From CAUUCF01 sp045580225 (GTDB lineage: Bacteria > Pseudomonadota > Gammaproteobacteria > UBA9339), in assembly GCA_045580225.1 (NCBI GenBank), contig JAZNNJ010000022.1:19831-83830 (forward strand): DNA of 64,000 bases, written 5' to 3'. A program made the position numbers and the translations under genes. Each line of letters begins with the position of its first letter. Position 1 is the first letter of the stretch. The notes beneath the pieces were generated by a model. That model was given only the letters and a program-made list of their open reading frames with translations, was not told the DNA's origin and ran no database searches. Below, piece after piece: positions 43,541-51,953 of the stretch.

Positions 43541-45473
43541 TTATTTTTTCTTCCGTAATTTTTTAGATTTTAATTTGATTTGTATTCCACAAATAGTTAC
43601 AACTTTACAGCAAGTTTCTAAATTATTTTTAATTGAAAATATTTTCTGTAATTGCCATCTTTTATACCTTATTTTTTTTGCATAATAATGCCAATAATTA
43701 GATAAAAAAACATTCTTTATTATTCCAAGGTTTATTTTTATCTGCATAATGAATTATTGAAGGATTTTTAATGGCATCTTTTATATTGTTTTTACCGTAG
43801 ATTTTGCTTATTTGATTATATTTTAAAGAATTTTCTTCAAAAATTTCAGGATATTTAATCATCAAATTATATTTAAGTGGCAAAATTTTAATGTGTTTCT
43901 GAAAAGCAATATTAATTACATCTTGATCCATACTTTTATAATTTTTCTTAGGTAATTCAATTAATTTTTCGGTTATTCTATCATTTCTAATTTTTTGCAA
44001 ATTCCATAAAGTAGCTCCAGCATTAATATATTTTGATAAATCATATAATCCATTTTGTTCGTAATAATGCCTGTTTGAAGTATCTAAAATATACGCAGCA
44101 GCTTGAACTCCTGCGATGTAGCAATCAGACAGATCAATGTTATAGTATTCTGATAAATCTTGCAATACAATTGTATCAACATCAAGATAGATAACTTTTT
44201 TATATTGCGGAAAAATTTGTGCCATTTTTAAACGGTAATAAGTTGGAAATGTGATTTTTTTTAATTGCATTTTATTGTTTTTGAAAGAATCTCCCATGTC
44301 AATAAAATTAATCTCAAAGTTTGAATACTTTTCTTTTAACTTAGAAAACTGTTTTATATGTGATTCTGGAAAGTTTTTAGGTACTAAAAAAGTAAAATCA
44401 TAAAACGTTGATGCATTTTTATTTTCTAACAAAGAAATTGTTGTTATTCTCATATAATCAGAGTAATTCTTGTCTGATGCAAAAACAATTGGAATTTTGT
44501 TTTCGATTTTTATATTAGGTTTTTGATTATTTTTTTCATAATCACTAATCCATTTTTTTACAACATTCCATCTTTGAAAATTAAAATTCTTGCGTAGAAT
44601 TTTTGAATCATAATAGGCCTGAGCAAATTCTTTGGTAAGTCTTTCATAGAAAGAATGTTTAAATTTTTTATAAATTTTACCATAATTATATAAGCAAGAA
44701 TTATATTTTTTAAAATATAGAAGATTATAGTATTTTTCTTTGTCTTTTTTATTATTCAAGTTTTTTTCGATTTCTTTATATTCATCAAAAATACAAAATA
44801 CTTTGTTTTTATTATTAATTGAAGAAGCAATATTATCTTGTCTATACCAATAGAATGCTTTGTTTATGTAATATGCAGATTTTGCATTAAAAATAATTTG
44901 ATAATAGAAACCTTGGTCTTGATAAGAAGCCCCAGGGGTTTCAAGATGTTTTATGTGGTTCTTTTCAATAAAATCTCTTTGGTATATTCCAACCCAATTT
45001 CCAATTGTCGAAACAACCAATCCCAAATCACTAAATTCACGAATTATTTTGTTATATAAATTCTTATTCGAAATGCAGTTTGTATAAATTTTTTTATTTT
45101 CTTTTGAGTACCAATAATATAAATCAGCTTTTACAAAATCTACATTATTTTTCTCGGCGTAATTATAGAGTTCTTCATACATGTTTGATTCAACATAATC
45201 ATCAGGTTCAACAATTCCAATGTATTTTCCGGTAGCATTATCCATGCCAACATTCATAGCTTTACCATAGCCGCCATTTTCTTTGTGTATAACTTTAATA
45301 CGTGAATCTTTTGCTGCGTATTCATCTAAAATCTTGCCAGAATTATCGGTGGAACCATCATTTACACATATGATTTCAATATCTTTTAAAGTTTGGTTTA
45401 TTACCGATTGTAGGCATTCAACTAAATAGTCTGCAACATTATATGTTGGAATTATTATTGATACCTTAGGCAT
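43541..45473 (-). pseudogene. GT2-GT8 double glycosyltransferase, frameshifted at an A7 run
   Basis: The first frame (43698-45473, 591 residues) has an N-terminal GT2 domain (SIIIPTYNVADYLVECLQS, CVNDGSTDNSG, EPDDYV) and, from about residue 325, a GT8 domain (PIVFASDKNYSDYMRI, YLDVDTIVLQDL with DxD, YINAGATLWNL, IHYADKNKPW). It stops shortly after KPWNNKEC. The next frame continues without a gap as FLSNYWHYYAKKIRYKRW for another 55 residues or so, ending near 43541. The shift lies at seven A residues (43704-43710); six would restore one frame of about 643 codons. The loss is near the C terminus, so the truncated enzyme may still work. A phase-variable tract or a sequencing error are alternatives. 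Confidence 0.7.
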
Positions 45474-45513
45474 ATTATCTTATCTTAAATTTAATTTTTA
45501 TTGTCAAGTATAT

Positions 45514-46506
45514 TTATATACAATTCTTTATTTTTTGAAAGATTTTTAAAAGTCTGTTTAGACCAGTATAATACTTAAGTTTAATTAACATTTGTTTCTT
45601 GCAATATTTTTTTAATTCTGAATTATATTCAAACATGGTTTCAATAAGACCTATTAGTTCTAAATTTATGATATTTTTTATTTTTGGATAATGTTGTTGA
45701 AATCGGATAAAAGTATATTCGTTTAGTTTTTTGAAATTATATTTTGCAGAATACTTAAAATTTTCTGTTATTGCTAAAAGAAGATCTTTAACTTTCTTTT
45801 TTGACCATTCCGTTTTTTTGTGCCCAAATCTATAAGCATAGGTAATCTTATCAACTGCATAAAAACATTTTGCTTGTACCATCGCATTTACAAAAAATGG
45901 GGGGTCTTGAAAACGTGCATAATTTGGGAAAAAAATGTCGTTTTGCATCAAAAACTTTCTGTTGTAAATAAATCTATGATAACCATAATCGAATTGATAA
46001 TCATCGTATTCAATTATTCCGTTTTTTTCAAATAAGTATCCTTCGAAAGAGCTACCATAATTTTGAATTAATTTTGCTTTTTTATCGCCTGTATAACTTG
46101 AAAATTCTCCACCACAAATTAACACATTGTTTTTTATTGCTTTATTATATAAAATTTCTAAAATATCGCTTGTTGGATAGATATCATCGGAGTCTATAAA
46201 GCAGACAAACTCGCCGGATGCATTTTCAATTCCTTGATTTCTTGATTTTGATACTCCTCGGTTCCCCCCCCCATAAATTACTATAAATCTAGAATCTTTT
46301 TCTGCGTATTTTTTTAGAATTTTTAAAGAATTATCTAGTGAACCATCATCAATACAAATTATTTCTATATCTTGTAATGTTTGCTTTGTTACAGAATCTA
46401 GGCATTCTCGCAAATATTTTTCACTATTATATACGGGAATTATTACACTAACTTTGCTAAAATTTCTCTTCATTTTCCAGTTACCGGTATTAAACATTAA
46501 GATCAT
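45514..46506 (-). CDS. GT2 family glycosyltransferase with a nine-G tract
   Basis: The 330-residue frame carries a GT-A domain: SVIIPVYNSEKYLRECLDS, CIDDGSLDNS, GVSKSRNQGIENASG, CFIDSDDIYPT (DxD). The rest resembles capsule or LPS transferases. The first ATG (46506) has no ribosome-binding site; ATG at 46471-46473 (MKRNFSKVSVII) is as likely and gives 319 residues. The plus-strand tract C9 at 46264-46272 encodes Gly-Gly-Gly just before NRGVSKSRN; relatives usually have other residues there. Slippage by one base would truncate the protein at about residue 80. It shares GT2 sequence with the neighbouring gene, so the two probably decorate one surface glycan. Confidence 0.85.
   Translation of the reverse strand: MILMFNTGNWKMKRNFSKVSVIIPVYNSEKYLRECLDSVTKQTLQDIEIICIDDGSLDNSLKILKKYAEKDSRFIVIYGGGNRGVSKSRNQGIENASGEFVCFIDSDDIYPTSDILEILYNKAIKNNVLICGGEFSSYTGDKKAKLIQNYGSSFEGYLFEKNGIIEYDDYQFDYGYHRFIYNRKFLMQNDIFFPNYARFQDPPFFVNAMVQAKCFYAVDKITYAYRFGHKKTEWSKKKVKDLLLAITENFKYSAKYNFKKLNEYTFIRFQQHYPKIKNIINLELIGLIETMFEYNSELKKYCKKQMLIKLKYYTGLNRLLKIFQKIKNCI
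46264..46272 (-). repeat. Homopolymer G9 tract inside a glycosyltransferase gene
   Basis: Nine consecutive G on the coding strand, in a region otherwise about 30 percent GC. Tracts of this type inside surface-glycan genes are the usual substrate of slipped-strand phase variation. In the sequence given, the tract keeps the gene in frame (ON). Confidence 0.8.
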
Positions 46507-46621
46507 ACTAATTCGTTAAAAATTTTTATCAAGTAAAAGTAACTTGGGTCTATGATATTTTTTAGTTTTAATTTTTAATAGGGATAATGGTATTAATATA
46601 AGGGTTAGTATTGTATAAGTT

Positions 46622-46801
46622 CTATAAGCGTTCATGAATGCTTAAAGTAGATTGTTGAACCAATTGTCCGTAAAGTTTGCCTTGAGTCATTCCAATTACA
46701 GTGTGATTGTCAATTTCCAGCTGTATAAATTTGACTGATATTGAAGCTACTGTTCCGATAAAAGGTTCATGCATAACAGTTACTTTATCAATAACTTTGA
46801 A
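46622..46801 (-). pseudogene. Gene remnant of unknown family
   Basis: The minus strand holds a 60-codon stretch with protein-like composition, VIDKVTVMHEPFIGTVASI then SVKFIQLEIDNHTVIGMTQG and LYGQLVQQSTLSIHERL, ending at a stop at 46622-46624. A stop lies directly upstream in frame. From Met it could make only about 50 residues. Gly-Thr-Val followed by a beta strand and Asp recalls the beta domain of MscS-type channels, but I cannot assign it. Confidence 0.3.
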
Positions 46802-46861
46802 GAATTATTTCCAAAATTATTATTTTAAAATTTAGTGCTAATCTTTTTTGGTTAGATTGTC

Positions 46862-46998
46862 CCTAGCAGGGGCGATGGGAATCAAACCCACGTCTGAAGT
46901 TTGAGAAGCTTCATTTCTACCATTAAATTACGCCTGTAAACTCCATGGCGAGTGTGCAATATTTTTTTATTTATCAATAGGGTAATTTTGTAGGGGGG
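46862..46998. repeat. Right copy of the 137-bp direct repeat
   Basis: Same orientation and equal length as 42978-43114, with scattered substitutions and small indels. It holds the degenerate tRNA-Gly and the shared downstream block with ATTTATCAATAGGGTAATTT. Greater divergence over the tRNA part than in that block suggests loss of tRNA function. Confidence 0.85.
46865..46937 (-). pseudogene. Degenerate tRNA-Gly copy
   Basis: Aligned to the intact gene at 42981-43051, it keeps the D arm (TTTAATGGTAGAA) and T loop but has extra bases in the acceptor stem (CGCCCCTGC against the expected CGCCTGT), a changed T arm (GGTTTGATTCCC), and an anticodon loop reading TTCTCAA. The centre is TCT where the intact gene has TCC. 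It would not be read as Gly and is most likely not functional. Confidence 0.75.
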
Positions 46999-47079
46999 TA
47001 CTATTTGAATACTGTGTTATTAGCTAAGGAATTATTACAGAATGGTGTTTATTTTGGATTGGTATAAATTATTGTACTT

Positions 47080-47328
47080 ATGAGAGGATTTAGTATATTA
47101 GAAACTAGTGTGGCAATTTTTTTACTAGCAATATTTTTTCTGGGTAATGTAAATAGTTTATTGAATTTAAGCAATTTATCTAATTTCCAAAGTAAATATT
47201 TATTACTAAGTATTGTTTATTTAAATTATAAAGAAACTTCTCAATGTATGGAAAATTATATTTGTAACGATTACGGTAATCGAGTGGAAATTTGTTTTTT
47301 ATCGACAGGCAAATGTCAAAATTTTTAA
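47080..47328 (+). CDS. Type IV prepilin-like protein, minor pilin (PilV/GspI-like)
   Basis: The 82-residue protein begins MRGFSILETSVAIFLLAIFFLGN: a two-residue basic leader ending in Gly, then Phe and Glu at +5, and a hydrophobic helix, the prepilin-peptidase signature. The tail is short with four Cys. Small proteins like this prime pilus assembly. It overlaps the next prepilin gene by 16 bp. It lies immediately after the right tRNA-Gly repeat and far from the assembly operon at 23.6-26.4 kb. Confidence 0.7.
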   Translation: MRGFSILETSVAIFLLAIFFLGNVNSLLNLSNLSNFQSKYLLLSIVYLNYKETSQCMENYICNDYGNRVEICFLSTGKCQNF

Positions 47329-48044
47329 AAGGTTTTAGTTTAATAGAATTTTTAGTTGGTATATTGATAAGTAGTCTGATAAGTATAATTATTTTGAAAA
47401 TTTTTGCGCAAGTTAATTTATTGCAATATAAAATGAGTGAGGTAATTAAGGAAAATCGTCAAATAATCGATACTTATCGAATTTTTAAAAATTTAACTTT
47501 AAAAGCTAATTATGGTTATTTTCGTCCAATGTCTGATTATAAGTTATCTGAAACTGGTGTATTTCGCTATGGTATTTTTAGTGATTTATCTTTGCCTGGT
47601 AAACTAAAAAATATTTTAGCAAGTGAAGTTTTAAAAATTGCTTATTTAGAAGAATGTTCTGATGATCTTAAGAAAATGACTTTTTATGCAATTATCGATT
47701 TACAAAAAGGAGAAAGTTTTATGAAAGGAAATAATTTTGATTTATTTAGGCGTTATACATCTAAAGAAAGTAAGATTTTAAAAATTACAGAAGTAGAATT
47801 GTATCTTATTCATTCGGATAATAAGGACGGATATTATGAATTATATATAATGGAGGATCACCTATCTAAAAAGAAATTAATAAATAAAGTTAAAGAATTA
47901 AAATTTCGTTTTGGTGACAAATTAAATAACTTTAATGAAAAAGACTTGATAGTTGATTGGGATAAAATTAAATATTTAGAGGTGAATTTGTCACTGCAAT
48001 TTAAAACATTTCGGTGGATATTTAACTTAGAAAATAAGTTATAG
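47313..48044 (+). CDS. PilW-like minor prepilin
   Basis: ATG 47313 gives MSKFLKGFSLIEFLVGILIS: a seven-residue positive leader, cleavage site Gly|Phe, Glu at +5 and a hydrophobic helix, classic for type IV prepilins. An upstream in-frame extension would bury this leader, so it is rejected. The 243-residue protein is the length of PilW/PilX-type minor pilins, with a beta-rich C-terminal half. Together with the preceding gene and the 23.6-kb operon it supports a pilus or DNA-uptake pseudopilus. Major pilin, PilB/PilT motors, PilC and PilD are not in the window. Confidence 0.72.
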   Translation: MSKFLKGFSLIEFLVGILISSLISIIILKIFAQVNLLQYKMSEVIKENRQIIDTYRIFKNLTLKANYGYFRPMSDYKLSETGVFRYGIFSDLSLPGKLKNILASEVLKIAYLEECSDDLKKMTFYAIIDLQKGESFMKGNNFDLFRRYTSKESKILKITEVELYLIHSDNKDGYYELYIMEDHLSKKKLINKVKELKFRFGDKLNNFNEKDLIVDWDKIKYLEVNLSLQFKTFRWIFNLENKL

Positions 48045-48127
48045 TGAATATTTATTTTTATGGATAATTTGACTTTTTGTCTGCACTATCTATATATTAA
48101 TGTTATTATTTTTTTGTAAAGGTGGTT

Positions 48128-50170
48128 ATGTTTGGTCCTTTGTATTTTGTGGTAGCATCGGCTTTGATTGCGATGATTTTTGGAGTGTATTCGATAGGTT
48201 GGATTTTAAAACAACCGGTTGGAAATGAAAGGATGCGTGAGATCGCGGGGGCAATTCAAGAAGGTGCTGCAGCTTATTTGAGGAAACAGTATTCTGTTAT
48301 TGCTGTTGTAGGATTAATATTGTTTTTAGTATTAGGATTTGTGCCTAGTATTGGTTGGAAAACGGCGGTCGCTTTTGCTTTAGGGGCAATTTTTTCAGGA
48401 GCTGCTGGTTTTATTGGCATGCATGTTTCAGTACGTACAAATGTTAGAACTACAGAAGCAGCTCGTTTACATGGTTTATCAGGGGCTTTAAAGTTGGCTT
48501 TTCGTGGTGGAACAATCACAGGCTTATTGGTAGTTGGATTAGGCTTGTTAGGAGTTGCTGGTTATTTTGTTTGGTTGGTAAATGACTTAGATAATAATTT
48601 AGTCGAAGTTTTACATCCATTAGTTGGTTTAGCTTTTGGAAGTTCTTTAATTTCTATCTTTGCACGTTTAGGTGGTGGTATATTTACTAAAGGTGCTGAT
48701 GTTGGTGCTGACTTAGTAGGTAAGGTTGAATCGAATATTCCAGAGGATGATCCTCGTAATCCAGCAGTAATTGCTGATAATGTGGGAGATAACGTTGGGG
48801 ATTGTGCTGGAATGGCAGCTGATTTATTCGAAACTTATGCGGTGACAATAATTGCTTCGATGTTATTGGGAGCTTTGACTTTTAAAGTTGGAAGTTGGGA
48901 AGCAGTGTTGTACCCGTTAGTAATTGGAGGTTTTTCAATAATAGCTACAATAATTGGTTGTTTATGTGTTCATGCTAAAAAAGGTAGATCAGTTATTGAT
49001 TCGTTAATGGTAGGTTTATTAGTGGCTGTAGGGATATCATTAGTAGCTTTTTACCCTATTACTAATTGGTTGTTTAAGGATATATCTATTGTAGAGGAAA
49101 CTTTAAATGTTTTTAGGATTTACGGAGCTTCAACAATTGGTTTGATTGTAACGGTTCTGATGGTTTATATAACTAAATATTATACTGCTAAAGAATATTA
49201 TCCAGTTAAACATATTGCTGAGTCTTCTACTACTGGTCATGCAACAAATATTATTGCTGGTATTGCTGTTTCTTTTAAAGCAACTGGTTGGCCGGTAGTT
49301 GTAATTTGTGCAAGTATTTTAGGTGCTTATTTTTGTGCAGGTTTATACGGAATTGCAGTTGCAGCAACAACTATGTTATCCATGGCTGGTATTGTCGTAG
49401 CTTTGGATGCATATGGTCCAATTACAGATAATGCAGGCGGGATAGCGGAGATGTCTCATTTGCCAGAAGAAGTTCGTCAAGTTACTGATGAATTAGATTC
49501 GGTTGGTAATACAACTAAGGCAGTTACTAAAGGCTATGCGATTGCATCTGCTGGATTAGCTGCTTTGGTTTTGTTTGCTGATTATACTAATGCATTAGAT
49601 AATTTCGGAAAATTAGTGAGTTTTGATTTGTCTGATCACTTGGTAATTATTGGGTTATTTATTGGTGGATTGATCCCTTATTTATTCAGTGCTTCGGCTT
49701 TGGAGGCTGTAGGAAGGGCAGCAGGTGCAGTTGTTAAAGAGGTACGCTACCAGTTTCAAACGATTAAAGGGATTATGAGTGGAGAAGGTAAGCCAGATTA
49801 TTCTAGGGCTGTGGATATGTTAACTACTGCAGCGATTAGAGAAATGATCATACCTTCTTTATTACCGATAGTTATACCTGTATTAGTTGGTTGTTTTTTA
49901 GGAGCGAAAGCATTAGGTGGTGTTTTGATGGGTTCAATTGTTACTGGCTTATTTATTGCTATTTCTATGACTACTGGTGGTGGCGCTTGGGATAATGCCA
50001 AGAAGTATATTGAGGATGGTAATTGTGGAGGCAAAGGCAGTGAAGCTCATAAAGCTGCTGTTACTGGCGATACCGTGGGGGATCCATATAAAGATACGGC
50101 TGGACCAGCGATAAATCCATTATTGAAAATAATCAATATTATTGCGTTATTGATTGTTCCTCTGCTTTAA
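48128..50170 (+). CDS. hppA: H+-translocating membrane pyrophosphatase, K+-independent type
   Basis: Pumps protons out of the cytoplasm using pyrophosphate released by biosynthesis. The 680-residue protein has about 16 membrane segments and the conserved cytoplasmic site: [20 protein letters not shown], the acidic run [22 protein letters not shown], and the C-terminal [18 protein letters not shown]. In [17 protein letters not shown] a Lys occupies the position that is Ala in K+-dependent enzymes, so it should not need potassium. ATG 48128 follows AAAGG at proper distance; the GTG six bases earlier is less likely. An intrinsic terminator follows. Confidence 0.95.
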   Translation: MFGPLYFVVASALIAMIFGVYSIGWILKQPVGNERMREIAGAIQEGAAAYLRKQYSVIAVVGLILFLVLGFVPSIGWKTAVAFALGAIFSGAAGFIGMHVSVRTNVRTTEAARLHGLSGALKLAFRGGTITGLLVVGLGLLGVAGYFVWLVNDLDNNLVEVLHPLVGLAFGSSLISIFARLGGGIFTKGADVGADLVGKVESNIPEDDPRNPAVIADNVGDNVGDCAGMAADLFETYAVTIIASMLLGALTFKVGSWEAVLYPLVIGGFSIIATIIGCLCVHAKKGRSVIDSLMVGLLVAVGISLVAFYPITNWLFKDISIVEETLNVFRIYGASTIGLIVTVLMVYITKYYTAKEYYPVKHIAESSTTGHATNIIAGIAVSFKATGWPVVVICASILGAYFCAGLYGIAVAATTMLSMAGIVVALDAYGPITDNAGGIAEMSHLPEEVRQVTDELDSVGNTTKAVTKGYAIASAGLAALVLFADYTNALDNFGKLVSFDLSDHLVIIGLFIGGLIPYLFSASALEAVGRAAGAVVKEVRYQFQTIKGIMSGEGKPDYSRAVDMLTTAAIREMIIPSLLPIVIPVLVGCFLGAKALGGVLMGSIVTGLFIAISMTTGGGAWDNAKKYIEDGNCGGKGSEAHKAAVTGDTVGDPYKDTAGPAINPLLKIINIIALLIVPLL

Positions 50171-50190
50171 GTAATAAGGGTAAATGGGTG

Positions 50191-50220
50191 AAAAAAGGCG
50201 ATTGTTAAATCGCCTTTTTT
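50191..50220 (+). terminator. Intrinsic terminator after hppA
   Basis: Perfect 12-bp stem AAAAAAGGCGAT (50191-50202) and ATCGCCTTTTTT (50209-50220) with a six-base loop. The six T residues of the right arm serve as the U-run. Symmetric enough to act on both strands. Confidence 0.88.
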
Positions 50221-50344
50221 GTTATATAAATTATTAATTTCACTAGGATGTATATTTATTGTTAGGAAATTTATGATAAATATTTATTGTCAAATGAGAA
50301 AAAATTGGTTATTAATAACATAACTGTAGTAAAGTAAGCTTAGT

Positions 50345-50962
50345 ATGTTTAAATTGATACCTAAGGAAGAGAAGTTTTTTGTTATCTATAAGGAGTTTGG
50401 TGCAAATATTGTTAAAGCGGCATTGTTATTGAAGTCTTTGATAGACGATTTTACTGATTTAGAACGCAAGAGTAAAGAAATTAAAGAAGTTGAGCATGCT
50501 TGTGATTTGTTGGCTCATCGATTGATAAAAAAATTGAATCGTAGTTTTATTACGCCTTTTGATCGTGAAGATATTTTTGCCTTAGTTTCAGCATTGGATG
50601 ATATTGTGGATGTAATTGATTCTTCTGCGCAGCGGTTGGTGCTTTACCATTTAGGTAGGACAACTTCCGAAGCTAAACAACTAAGTTTTATAATTTGGCA
50701 GTCGTGTGTTTTGGTAGCGAAAGCAGTTGATGCACTTAAAGATAATCATAAAATGATAGGAGATTTATGTGTAGAAATTAATGCTTACGAAAATGAAGCG
50801 GATCGTGTTAGGGCTGAAGCGATTAGTAATTTATTTGTCGATGAAAAGGATCCTATTGAATTGATCAAATGGAAGGAGACATATGAAAACTTGGAATTGA
50901 TTACTGATAAATGTGAAGACGCTGCTAATATTATTGAAGGAATTGTAGTTAAAAATGCCTAG
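50345..50962 (+). CDS. DUF47/PhoU-like protein, partner of the phosphate transporter
   Basis: The 205-residue, all-helical protein matches the DUF47 (YkaA/TIGR00153) family: a PhoU-like three-helix repeat with metal-binding acids and His in EVEHACDLLAHRLIKKLN, ITPFDREDIFALVSALDDIVDVID, and ENEADRVRAEAISNLF. These proteins are usually encoded beside PiT-type transporters and regulate phosphate flux, as here: the end overlaps pit by 8 bp. Confidence 0.9.
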   Translation: MFKLIPKEEKFFVIYKEFGANIVKAALLLKSLIDDFTDLERKSKEIKEVEHACDLLAHRLIKKLNRSFITPFDREDIFALVSALDDIVDVIDSSAQRLVLYHLGRTTSEAKQLSFIIWQSCVLVAKAVDALKDNHKMIGDLCVEINAYENEADRVRAEAISNLFVDEKDPIELIKWKETYENLELITDKCEDAANIIEGIVVKNA

Positions 50963-51953
50963 TTTGATTGTTTTGATTTTGATAATTTTTTTCGCTCTAG
51001 TTTTTGATTACATGAATGGGGTGAATGATTCTGCTAATGCTATTGCTGTTTGTGTTTCTACAAGAGCATTGTCTGTTGGGACGGCTGTTTTAATGGCTGT
51101 ATGTTTAAATTTTTTGGGGGCAATGATTTCTACTAAAGTAGCCAATACCATCGGAACAGATATATTGCATATGGAAATGTTAGGTCAGGAATGTATTTTG
51201 TATGGGTTGATTGGGGCTATTTTATGGTCGATTTTTACATGGTACAATGGGATACCGTCGTCTTCTACGCATGCGTTGATTGGTGGTTTGATAGGGGCTG
51301 CGATGGCTTCAGCTGGTGTTGGAAGTTTAAAATGGTCTGGTATTAAGTTTATTTTAGTTGCGTTACTTGCTTCGCCATTGATTGGTTTATTAGTTGGATT
51401 TTGGTTTATGGTTATTTTGATGTGGACCGTTAGACGTTTTCCACCTAGTTGGTTGAATCGTAATTTTAGAAAAGCCCAGGTAGTTGCTGCTGCTATGGTT
51501 GCTTTTGCTCATGGTACGGCCGATGCGCAAAAGTCGATGGGAATTATTACAATGGCTTTAGTTAGTTATGGTTGTATAAAAGCGTTTAGTGTTCCATGGT
51601 ATGTTATGTTGAGTTGTGCAGTAGTCATTTCCTTAGGTACTGCCATTGGTGGATGGAGGATTATTAGAACTATTGGTCGTGATTTTGTGAAGCTGCAACC
51701 TGCCAATGGTTTTTGTGCACAAGCGTCGACTGCTTTAGTTGTTTTAGGAACTTCAGCATTTGGTTTTCCTTCTAGTACTACACACATTTTAACTTCTTCT
51801 ATTTTTGGTATTGGGTTAACTAAACGTTTATCTGCCATTAATTGGAAAGTAGCTCGTAATATTATTTGTGCTTGGACTATTACTATTCCAGCAGCAATGA
51901 CTACTTCTTTTGTTGTGGTGGCTATCGTGCATACAATTCAACAATTGTTTTAA
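50955..51953 (+). CDS. pit: PiT-family inorganic phosphate transporter
   Basis: Membrane symporter for phosphate. The 332-residue protein has about 10 hydrophobic segments and the two PiT repeats: FDYMNGVNDSANAIA near the N terminus and VAFAHGTADAQKSMG in the second half (the GxNDxxNA and related signatures), plus GIPSSSTHALIGGLIG and FGFPSSTTHILTSSIFG. The length fits short Pit forms rather than the roughly 500-residue E. coli PitA. It is coupled both to the DUF47 gene and to nadB, whose ATG overlaps its stop (TAATG). Confidence 0.93.
   Translation: MPSLIVLILIIFFALVFDYMNGVNDSANAIAVCVSTRALSVGTAVLMAVCLNFLGAMISTKVANTIGTDILHMEMLGQECILYGLIGAILWSIFTWYNGIPSSSTHALIGGLIGAAMASAGVGSLKWSGIKFILVALLASPLIGLLVGFWFMVILMWTVRRFPPSWLNRNFRKAQVVAAAMVAFAHGTADAQKSMGIITMALVSYGCIKAFSVPWYVMLSCAVVISLGTAIGGWRIIRTIGRDFVKLQPANGFCAQASTALVVLGTSAFGFPSSTTHILTSSIFGIGLTKRLSAINWKVARNIICAWTITIPAAMTTSFVVVAIVHTIQQLF

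Noticed and set aside
46622..46801. MscS-type channel fragment
   Set aside because: Only a Gly-Thr-Val plus strand pattern supports it; too little to name.
46865..46937. A working tRNA-Arg (UCU) gene
   Set aside because: The anticodon centre could be read TCT, but the acceptor stem has extra bases and the whole is a damaged copy of tRNA-Gly.
51866..51952. N-terminal extension of nadB reaching into pit
   Set aside because: It lies wholly within the pit coding sequence; the ATG at 51953 starts exactly at the FAD-binding motif.
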